64,000 bases of DNA from Rhipicephalus microplus. Its lineage: Eukaryota > Arthropoda > Arachnida > Ixodida > Ixodidae. Under the pieces are notes generated by a model. That model ran no database searches, had not been told where the DNA came from, and saw only the letters and a list, made by a program, of their open reading frames with translations. The translations under genes were made by a program, and so were the position numbers. Location: contig NC_134710.1 in assembly GCF_043290135.1 (NCBI RefSeq), forward strand, positions 252,514,092 through 252,578,091, written 5' to 3'. Shown one piece after another: positions 55,591 to 64,000 of the stretch (position 1 is the stretch's first letter; each line of letters starts with the position of its first letter).

Positions 55591-56478
55591 GACACTTTCC
55601 GTCTCTCTCGGTAAAAAAAAAATTGACTCGGTGCTGTGTCCGTGTGCCTCGTCTATCATTTCGTCCCGTCTAGGGCGCTGTTTCTCGCTCAGAAAGGCAT
55701 CGCTTGTAGCACAACGCTACGTAAAATTACACACACAAAAAAAGAGGTGCCCCTATCACGGGTTTTTTAATCCGCGTCACCATCATGCAGCGATACATTG
55801 CTGCACCCCGCGAGACAGAATTCTGCAGAGGGCAATGTCCTGACCCCCGCTTTTTCTCTTGTTTACCAAGCTCAACAAAAGGATACGAATCACATTTGTT
55901 CTCAGAACTTGTTTTTTTTTATAACTGTGACCTAGCCCATTACAGGCATGCACACAGGCGAACAGAGGCAAATACCGTGAAAATCGCGTCACCTCGTGAG
56001 CCAGGTCAGCACAAATACATGCCATGGCGTTCGATTGAGAAAAAAAAAACGACGAAAGAACCCAACGCGATGCTTGTTTCTCCTCCAAACAAGCAACCGT
56101 AGAGAAACGCACCGCAGTTGGGTGGCCACTAAAACCAGTGGGCCACGAACGCTTTACAGAAGCAACACTGCGCATCGCTGTGGTGGCAGGCACCACGTGC
56201 CGCTCGTTAGCCGTAAAATGGCAAGAATATGCTTGTGGCCCTTCGTTTTTATAGTTATTTTAAAACGTAGGGTCTTTTTTTGGTGTAATGCATGCCTTAC
56301 GCGAACAACTTCATTATTACCCTCGTTAGCAGGCGAGCAGAGTATTTCTGCTTTGAAGCTCGTTCTTGACTTGACGAAGCAAGACAGCCTGAGCATCTAT
56401 GAAACGCGAAGGCTGACTTGGGCGTTTTGAAGTCCGCTGCTTGCTTCGCGCCGACTTGCTCAAGTTAAGTTGAAGTCG
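55591..56478. other. Harbinger internal sequence without coding signal
   Basis: No transposase similarity is seen after 55590. Short frames here are not conserved with anything I recognise. Confidence 0.45.
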
Positions 56479-56588
56479 CGAGCCAAGTAACATCTCTGCA
56501 TTCGGGGGTTAGGGTTTCTTCAATGCGCACAGATCTCTTGGTTAAGGGGTGTTTTTTTTTTTTATTTCGTCCCCATCCAATGCAGCCT

Positions 56589-56641
56589 TAGCACGGGTGG
56601 TGTCGCGCTCCAAGCATAGGAGCGTGACACCACCCGTGCTA
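56589..56641. repeat. 23-bp inverted repeat with 7-base loop
   Basis: Arms 56589-56611 and 56619-56641 pair at 22 of 23 positions around the loop AAGCATA. The stem is GC-rich. It lies 80 bases right of the Harbinger element and is not part of its TIRs. Confidence 0.9.
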
Positions 56642-56656
56642 TGCTGTCACAGTGGT

Positions 56657-56950
56657 TCACTTGATCAACGTCCACGTACATACATACCGACACAGGGCGT
56701 ACATATGCCGCCAGAAAAAAGGGGGAGGGGGATCCAGGGCAGCTACTTTCTGTTGTTTTTTTCTACTAGAGTAGTGCGCAGTGTGGTATCGTCGCCGCAC
56801 AATCATATAAGCCGGTGCTACCATAGCACCAAATCCCAACCAGAAAATGATGACAAGGGAGTATCCATCACTGCACAACACTGTCTCTTCGATGCTACAT
56901 GCATAGATGCAGTCCGCTTCGCAGAGCTTCTCTCCGTTTTCAAGTGCCAT
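56657..56950 (-). CDS. Possible small membrane protein or exon, unidentified
   Basis: The minus frame opens at ATG 56950 with a good context (aATGG) and gives 97 codons. It contains one hydrophobic segment (YSLVIIFWLGFGAMVAPAYM) followed by a basic stretch (VRRRYH), as in a single-pass membrane protein. The last third (Pro run, then mixed residues) looks less coding. A TGTGCAG just before the hydrophobic segment could be a splice acceptor. I do not recognise the protein. Confidence 0.25.
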   Translation of the reverse strand: MALENGEKLCEADCIYACSIEETVLCSDGYSLVIIFWLGFGAMVAPAYMIVRRRYHTAHYSSRKKQQKVAALDPPPPFFWRHMYALCRYVCTWTLIK

Positions 56951-56980
56951 TTATATGAATGTAGCCTTCGGACAAAATAG

Positions 56981-58265
56981 GACAGGCTTCAGCGCAATTA
57001 ACACGAAGACAAATGGCGACATACAGAACACAGACGAGCGCTGACTTACAACTGAGTTTGTTTGCACTTGAACAAGCCTTTTTATGTGCCAAAACCTGCC
57101 TGTATTACCTATACAAAAAAGATATAGGAACAAACTTTTATAAACGGTACCCAAGATTTATAAGCAAAATTAAAATGCAAATGCTTACAGTGAAATCAAA
57201 TATCAAAATAATGCACACCTATATCACACAAGGTAAACTGAACGTCAAAATCCAGTCGACACAAGATTGATACTACAAGAACGGCACCTTCAAAATAAAA
57301 GCTGTCGAAGAGCAGGGCAGGAAATGTTTAACTTGTTGTGCTGATAAGTAAAGTGAGTGTATATAAAAAGAGAAAAAGACGGAAAGCACGTGGGGATGAA
57401 ACAACAATACATAACAACCTAGCAAACAGAAGTCAGCGTCACTTACTTAAAACAACTGTTTCTTGCGCTCCCAGCTGACCCGCGCTATACAAACCAAAAC
57501 GATGCAGAAGCAATACAAAAGACACACAACGATCGGCAAAAGTAAATAAAGCTGTCCGTTCCGGGGTGTAAAAACCCGATCTGTGAATACAAACTAATTT
57601 GTGTCAAGCAGAACGAGCGTCAGGTAGAATAGAAGACCAAAAATACAGAATACCTAGCAAGAGCAAGACAACACTTCAAATAAAACCATCTGAAAAGTCA
57701 ACCTCAGTTTCTATCAGGGTGACAAAAGGAATGCTTAAACACTGATCACCAGCATTTTCAATGAAATACGCTTCAACAATTTTGCTTTCAGTCCTATCCC
57801 TCACTCTATTTAAAATTTTTGGGCCGTTGAAATTCGGTGTGCAGCCATAACACTTACAGTGCTCGGCTAGGTGGCTACCAGCTTTATGCGTACATTCATG
57901 ATGTGCTTCTTCGCACGTTCATTAACACCTCTACCTCTCTGCCCTATGCAACAGCAATCACAGCTTAGGGATTGTCATACACCACATTCGACACACACCC
58001 AGTGAATCTGTTTTTGTGCCGAGTCGAGCATTGGGGCAACGCTTGCCAATTATCCAGGCTGCCCAATTTCGACAATTTACACGGGGCTGAGAAGACAACC
58101 TGAACATCGTGCTTTGACGCTACCTTCTTAATGTTGTGCGAAACTTTGTGCATATACGAAATCACTTGTACGTTCCTCTTTTGATTTTCTCATTCGTTTT
58201 TTCTTTCAGGTGGCTTAGACTGCTTAAACGACTCGGAAACCTCACAGACCAGAAACGATGGGTAC
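56981..58265 (-). mobile_element. Penelope-like element 3' portion, left copy
   Basis: The minus strand carries the C-terminal region of a Penelope polyprotein upstream of a long 3' UTR. It is the inverse counterpart of 58620-59902. The frame 58165-57965 reads YMHKVSHNIKKVASKHDVQVVFSAPCKLSKL and VSNVVYDNP, the linker before the GIY-YIG nuclease, which is interrupted here. The 3' end reads GCGCTGAAGCCTGTCC near 56981. Confidence 0.85.
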
Positions 58266-58619
58266 CCTGCACTGCTCAATTATGTAACCTAATCTTTGAA
58301 ACCTTCATTCATGCAACGTTCACAGGAATTTTTTTAGGGCGGATTAGAGAAAATTCATTACTATTCCTCTTTTGACGAGTTTTGAACGAGCGCTTTCAAA
58401 GGGAAGTAGGCCTTTCTTTGACATGAGACTGAAGTTCCAGCAGATTTCCCCTTAACCAAACTGCAGCCTCAAGTACAGAAATTGTAGCCTGTTCTGTTCT
58501 GGCAGTTCCCACGTGAAATGAGGACCTGTGCCATATTTTGTGAAAACATCAACTATGCTCTTCGTAGCACCTTCGATTCCTTCGCTGCATACACCTTTTA
58601 CAATTACAAGGAAGTCGTC
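58266..58619. other. Spacer between inverted Penelope copies
   Basis: This 0.35 kb separates the arms. It may hold remnants of the Penelope RT region, but no RT motif is legible. Confidence 0.4.
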
Positions 58620-59190
58620 ACACGGTACCCATCATTTCTACTCTCTGAGGTTTCAGAGTCGTCACTTCAAAAGTCTAAGCGGTGTGAAAGAGAAAACGAA
58701 TGAGAGAATCAAAAGAGGAAGGAAGAAGTGATTCTTTACATGCACAAAATTTTGCACAACATTAGGAAGGTAGCGTCGAAGCACCGTGTTCATATTGTCT
58801 TCTCAGCCCCATGTAAGTTGTCAAAATTTTGCAGCATGACGAATCGGCAAGCGTTACCCCAAGGCTCAACTTGGCACAAAAACTGGCACACTAAGTGTGT
58901 ATCGAACGTAGTGTATGACATTCCCCTAAGCTGGTGCATAGGGCAGACAGACAGGTGTTTTAATGAACGTGCAAGCCCAACCTGAATGCAAGCAACAAAG
59001 CTGGTAGCCACCTAGCCGAGCACTGTGCGCATTCTGGCTTCACACCAAACTTCAACGGCACCAAATTTTTAAAAAGAGTGAAAGATAAGACTAAACGCGA
59101 AATTGGTGAAGCGTTTTTTCCTTAAAAAAGTTGGTGATCAGTGTTTAAGCATGCCTTTTGTCACCCTAATAGAAACTGAGGTTGACTTTT
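58518..59190 (+). pseudogene. Penelope GIY-YIG endonuclease, broken
   Basis: Two frames (58518-58703 and 58728-58985) carry the linker and the first half of the nuclease. A stop after FNERASPT and a shift lead to the C-terminal part (SLMPFVTLIETEVDF-like, near 59150). In Penelope-like elements the GIY-YIG domain nicks DNA for priming. The altered YIG motif and stops imply inactivity. Confidence 0.8.
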
Positions 59191-59902
59191 CAGATGGTTT
59201 TATTCGAAGTGTTGTCTTGCTCTTGCTAGGTATTCTGTATTTTTGGTCTTCTATTCTACCTGACGCTCGTTCTGCTTGACACAAATTAGTTTGTATTCAC
59301 AGATCGGGTTTTTACACCCCGGAACGGACAGCTTTATTTACTTTTGCCGATTGTTGTGTGTCTTTTGTATTGCTTCTGCATCGTTTTGGTTTGTATAGCG
59401 CGGGTCAGCTGGGAGCGCAAGAAACAGTTGTTTTAAGTAAGTGACGCTGACTTCTGTTTGCTAGGTTGTTATGTATTGTTGTTTCATCCCCACGTGCTTT
59501 CCGTCTTTTTCTCTTTTTATATACACTCACTTTACTTATCAGCACAACAAGTTAAACATTTCCTGCCCTGCTCTTCGACAGCTTTCATTTTCAAGGTGCC
59601 GTTCTTGTAGTATCAATCTTGTGTCGACTGGATTTTGACGTTCAGTTTACCTTGTGTGATATAGGTGCGCTTTATTTTGATATTTGATTCCACTGTAAGC
59701 ATTTGCATTTTAATTTTGCTTATAAGTCTTGGGTACCGTTTATAACAATTTTTTTTCTAGATCTTCTGTGTATAGGTAATACAGGCAGGTTTTGGCACAT
59801 AAAAAGGCTTGTTCAAGTGCAAATAAACTCAGTTCTAAGTCAGCGCTGGTCTTTCTTCTGTGTGTCTCCATTTGTCTTCGTCTAAATTGCGCTGAAGCCT
59901 AT
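58620..59902 (+). mobile_element. Penelope-like element 3' portion, right copy
   Basis: The plus strand reads RYPSFLLSEVSESSLQKSKR, then YMHKILHNIRKVASKH, VVYDIPLSW, CIGQTDRCFNERA and later VTLIETEV. These are the linker and GIY-YIG endonuclease signature of Penelope-like elements. The canonical YIGQTGR is CIGQTDR here. A 0.7-kb 3' UTR follows, ending GCGCTGAAGCC near 59900. Confidence 0.88.
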
Positions 59903-60819
59903 CTAATTATGTACCAACTCACTCAAGTCAAAGTTATCGGTCAAAGTTTTTTTTTTTTTTGAAACCACAGTGCAGTATTACTGGCGCATATGCTTTTAGA
60001 GCTGTTCGTTCCACAATGAACCATGACAACGGCGCACGTGCGTTGTCTCCCTGCAACCGGTCGCCTGGGCGCGAGACGCTGAGTTGTGTCGCGACTCTCT
60101 ACAAAGTGCTGTTTTTGGCGAGCCACCTCTCAAGTCCTGGTCTCCTATGGAACCAAGACTTGGAATCGATGCAAGTTCCAAAAAGCACATGAAATTTCTT
60201 AGGTTTATTTAATGCGAAAAGACAAACATAGGAAACCACATCACCACAAATTTCATAGCAATTGGATATATCATATTAAAATTGATTCAGGAGCCTTGCA
60301 ATAATCCAGAAGTGTCAATGCTGACAGTAAGTTTGCATAGATTCTTTGATCTTGTGTTGTCTATCTATGGTCAGTCATCCTCTTGTGTAGTATTAGTTGA
60401 CGTGTGCTCAAGAATAATCCAGAGTTGAAAGTTCGTGTGGTCGTGTGTCTTGTTGTTCTGTTATAAATTCATACAGCCACAGGCCATAGCTGCAGACTAG
60501 TTCACTTGACTTGCAACTGTAATTCATGTTTCGAAATCATGAAAGATTTTGTGTTTATCTGTAAATTAGTCCAACAAGCTTGTTTAAATGAACTTTCATT
60601 GAAACCTATGCTTAAATATTGTGGTCTGTAGGAGATTTTCTTTGCACAAGGACTGCTGAAGTATTTGTTAGTTTCTTTTCATAATTTACATATGGCATTA
60701 TGTTAATAGTACCACATAAGGACTGCTATCATTGTTTTTTATTGCTTTAGCTTGCATGTATGTTATACTGCAGTGCTTAGAACTTATTTGGAGGTGTTTA
60801 TTTCGATTCACGTATACAG
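59903..60819. other. No recognisable gene
   Basis: AT-rich with a T-run near 59950. Nothing is identified. Confidence 0.4.
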
Positions 60820-61013
60820 GTGCCTGAAAAAGCTCAGAGTTTCATCAAGACGTGGCTGTTGAAGTTTGTTGGCCTCAATGGAGGTTTGAAAAGGCACTTC
60901 ATAGATGTGTTCATATTTTTGCAGCCCGATTCCTGCTGTCCTCAAAGCAACATCTGCGGGAGCCTGTGATGGTTGATTTCCTGCCCAATCGCCGCTTTGA
61001 GTACCTTGGGTAG
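60820..61013 (+). other. Possible host exon(s) with downstream poly(A) signal
   Basis: After an acceptor-like CGTATACAG (ends 60819) a 49-codon frame reads VPEKAQSFIKTWLLKFVGLN and on to TGA at 60967-60969. A second acceptor-like TATTTTTGCAG (ends 60924) leads into another frame, RFLLSSKQHLREPVMVDFLP, to TAG at 61011-61013. AATAAA lies near 61183. Either could be a terminal exon or a decayed fragment. The protein is not recognised. Confidence 0.28.
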
Positions 61014-61261
61014 CCCATCGTCATTACCTCATCTCCTGCTGAAGCCTCTAAATCATGCCCTGGCCAGCCTTATGTACACAGAGCCTTGCTGAGTTCGCCT
61101 CCTAGATTTGGCTGTATTACTTAACAGCAGTAACTTGAAAAACTGAACTGAAAAGTAAATGGGTTGACCTTGTATATTTAAAAATAAAATTATAAAAATG
61201 TGCTCGTGTATTCTTCTTTAGTTATTGCTTCTGCGCGGAATATTTGCACCGAGCAGTTATT

Positions 61262-61499
61262 GATGATTGATTTGTGGGGTTTAACGTCCCAAAACCACCA
61301 TATGATTATGAGAGACGCCGTAGTGAAGGGCTCCGGAAATTTCGACCACCTGGGGTTCTTTAACGTGCGCCCAAATCTGAGCACACGGGCCTACAACATT
61401 TCCGCCTCCATCGGAAATGCAGCCGCCGCAGCCGGGAATCGAACCCGCGACCTGCGGGTCAGCAGCCGAGTACCTTAGCCACTAGACCACCGCGGCGGG
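61262..61499 (-). repeat. Full-length tRNA-derived SINE with clear target duplication
   Basis: The minus-strand head CCGCCGCGGTGGTCTAGTGG has a perfect A-box region and a B box GGTTCGATTCC, with the full body and a short AATCA tail. Target duplications GCACCGAGCAGTTATT (61246-61261) and GCACCGCGCAGTTATT (61500-61515) differ at one of 16 bases, showing LINE-type retroposition. Confidence 0.95.
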
Positions 61500-61515
61500 G
61501 CACCGCGCAGTTATT

Positions 61516-64000
61516 TTAGGTAATGTTTTTTTACTGAGGCTTTTATAAAACAGCCTAGGTTACAATTTCTCACAAAACTGGGAAGTATTTCGTGGAGATA
61601 ACTAGACACTAAATAGACTTGCGCAGTCTTATGCCCTACATGTGGGGAGGGTAATAGGCAATGGAAGAAAAAAAAGGCATACATGGACGATTTAGTGGAT
61701 TCGTGTAGTGTTTCTACACTAAGTCATCCCGTGGTCAGTCGCCTTGAAATACACCGCGAAGCTCGTACGGGGCTGCTCTAAGCTGCTAAGGGAAGTGCTG
61801 AGTGCGTAATGTAAAGTCTACCGGCTAAGAAATGTCAGTAATATAATGCCCATATTAATAACGGTAGAATATTGGCAAACTAATGGTAGCGAATATTTGT
61901 CACAAAGTGAATATTGCCGTAATTATTGCATTTCATTGGCAACAACCTGATTCGAGAATGGTCCTATGCTAGATGTATGTCAGCAACTACGTCGGTGAAA
62001 GGACAGGCCTTCATTAGCATTTGTAGAGTGGGCCGGCGTCGGCTGGATATTGGTGAATGCACAGGAGAACCTCGGCCCCAGGGTGGCTTGAACATCGAAA
62101 GAAGTTGCACCTGGCCGAGATGTCAACCTTGGGCCAATATTGCGGCCGACGTTAGCAAACACGGGTCCAAGGTTGGTCCACCACCGGTGTGCTGCCTAGG
62201 AGTGGCTAAATGCCTAGTAATGCACAGCACAAAATAAGAACAAGGGACATCAGTATGATCAATGTGGGACGAGTACACTCTTTCATCTTAAAAATGTATT
62301 GCGCAAAAGTTTGCCTAAGTAAGAGACCTCTCTCTGTTTGCAAACAGAGTGATGTCGCTTCGAGCACCGCACCCACCATTCAATCCCTCGTTTCAGGAGC
62401 TGGTTGGCAAGAAAGTTCCGCCAGTGGGACCTTTCTGCATAGCAGGGCTGCGTGTATCTGCATGTCTCAGTGTGTATCTGCAATCTCAATTGTTGTTTTT
62501 CTAACGTCACTAAAAAGAAGGGTGCCTTCCAGTATTGCACATTTTTTTTACGTTAAGATGCGATGATTTGGTCGTCGTAGGACCAGCCATTACAAAAAAG
62601 TGTTCCTCCTCGAAAGCGTACGATCTGCGTGTTGACGGTGACAGATGTTTTGAGAAATATTGGCATGGTGTAAGTTTAAACGTACTCAGTTTTGGTTGCG
62701 ACATGTGCACTGCAGTTTTAAACGAGGCACAGCATGGTTTTAAGCTGCTGTGAGATAGGTTACGGACAAGATTCTCACTCACGTCGCAAAATTCTGACCG
62801 AAAAATGAGTAAAAAAGAAATAAAAAAACTAGATAATTTTGTTGTATGTTAGGCTGAGGTTAACAAATCACCATGAAAATCAAAGCGAAGTTGTCGGGGA
62901 CGTTCCCCATAGCCCACTGAAATGTATGAGGTTTAATCTCTATAGCTTGATTATATACATAATCTTTTGCGCATTTATATCGCTGCATCTGACACCTACA
63001 ACGTATTTGCACACTTACTCTATTAAGACCTTACATACTACCTTAAGACCTAACACACAAACTAATAGTGTGCATCGTCACAGCATGAATATCGAGTGGT
63101 AAAAGTAATAAGTACATGTGAAACAAGAACCTCTGCTTATCACATGAAGACTTATGAGCCTTCCGATAAGACGAGTTGTATCTTTATTAGGTTTTCGTAC
63201 TCGTCGCAGTGAGGCATACATGCAGCTTCAGCAATAGTATCTTTCAACCCAGTAATCATGAAATTTTTTTCTGCACACAGCGCAAACACTTAGATGTACC
63301 CTCTCGCAGATGATCGCGTCAAGTGCATATTTACCTTCATTAAATGTCGAATCAAGTTCGTTCAACAAGTAGTCGCTGCCATCAGTGCTAACATCTACGC
63401 AAACAAGACGCATTGTTAATCACACTGCACAAACCACGCACAATATTCTCAGTTCAACCAATATTCTCGATACCTTTCAATGCACACTGCATGCCACAAT
63501 CAACAGCGCACAATTTTTGAAGACGATGCCGCTGTTCCTCCAACAGACCACCGCGGATGTTCACTTCTTCAAGATAAACAGCCAGCGTAGTAAAAGTTTA
63601 TCACGCAGTTTACACATACTACAGCTAATGTCACCATATTAACGTGAAGTTTAAGCTTTGAAAAATAAAAACTTGCCCCAAACACTGCACGACTATACCG
63701 CGCTGAGCCTCCAGTGGGAGTGTTTTGCCAGCCACATCTTTCACGTGTGCCAGTGACATCATTCTGTGACATACCCCGGTAGTGCATATTGCTGCATACC
63801 TCATGTTGATAAGGGTCCAGTTAGAAAAGGCAGGCATTGTTGATTTCGTAAGTTGTTCATTTTCAACTGGACCTTCATTTGCACGAGTTGTCTGACTGAT
63901 ATTATTCAGGCGAACTTTTGTGGAATAAATTATACAGTTGGGAGTCTGTGCTTCTCTCATATTGTTCCTAATGGTGTTTTTAGTTGTTACTTTGCACTGT
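61516..64000. other. 2.5 kb without recognisable genes
   Basis: No domain, splice-supported exon or known repeat is seen. There is an 18-bp perfect palindrome at 62332-62349 and a GC-richer patch at 62030-62210 (GGCCAATATTGCGGCCGACG) that may be a repeat fragment. Confidence 0.45.

Larger units (their letters stand above)
54828..56508 (+). mobile_element. PIF/Harbinger DNA transposon, internally deleted
   Basis: 30-bp terminal inverted repeats (54828-54857 and 56479-56508) match at 29 of 30 positions. TTA target duplications are at 54825-54827 and 56509-56511, the PIF/Harbinger signature. Subterminal TTGACTCG repeats follow the left end. A truncated transposase lies inside. At 1681 bp with only part of the transposase and no Myb-like protein, it is non-autonomous. 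Confidence 0.93.

Noticed and set aside
1..64000. CRISPR array, bacterial operon or phage genes
   Set aside because: No short regularly spaced repeats with unique spacers, no ribosome-binding-site-led gene clusters; all large frames belong to eukaryotic transposable elements.

Overview
The window looks like repeat-dense nuclear DNA of a hard tick (Ixodidae, probably Metastriata). The reasons are at least seven copies of a roughly 240-bp tRNA-derived SINE with the Ruka-type tick layout, several arthropod-type Ty3/gypsy and non-LTR elements, candidate exons with eukaryotic splice signals, and no bacterial gene organisation. This placement is my inference; no search was run. No complete host gene is visible. 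Nearly everything recognisable is mobile DNA, much of it nested or duplicated.

Left part (1-14.7 kb). The window opens inside a minus-strand CR1/L2-type LINE (1-3087). Its ORF1 carries a 2A translational-recoding motif, its 5' end is built of 384-bp tandem monomers, and ORF1 and the endonuclease ORF2 lie in one frame separated by a single TAG. It abuts the 5' half of an I-like LINE (3088-6030) whose fuller relative lies at 40.9-48.06 kb. From 6052 to 13500 is a duplicated block, also present at 36.7-39.5 kb. In the first copy a CsRn1-like gypsy element (7395-11985) interrupts it with an ACCA target duplication, and the second copy preserves the empty site.

Middle (14.7-36.7 kb). A minus-strand gypsy element (14692-20373) has near-identical LTRs, many coding breaks and a 57-bp near-perfect hairpin. 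Three copies of an unclassified gag-like repeat (called X here) follow. Two of them form the arms of a 5.3-kb imperfect palindrome centred near 30.79 kb. A decayed gypsy pol (24.84-27.66 kb) is split by a SINE. Candidate host exons lie at 20584 (THAP-like start) and 22837 (terminal exon with poly(A) signal).

Right part (36.7-64 kb). This holds the second block copy, the I-like LINE (gag, endonuclease, RT with YADD, RNase H, C-terminal zinc motif), a very young gypsy element (48869-54188; LTRs differ at 2 of 167 positions, two nonsense codons), a PIF/Harbinger remnant with perfect TTA duplications and 30-bp TIRs, and a head-to-head pair of Penelope-like element 3' halves. The last 2.5 kb holds nothing I recognise.

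The best candidate for something new is the left-edge LINE, which combines tandem 5' monomers, a hydrophobic leader, a 2A site and a same-frame ORF1-TAG-ORF2 arrangement.
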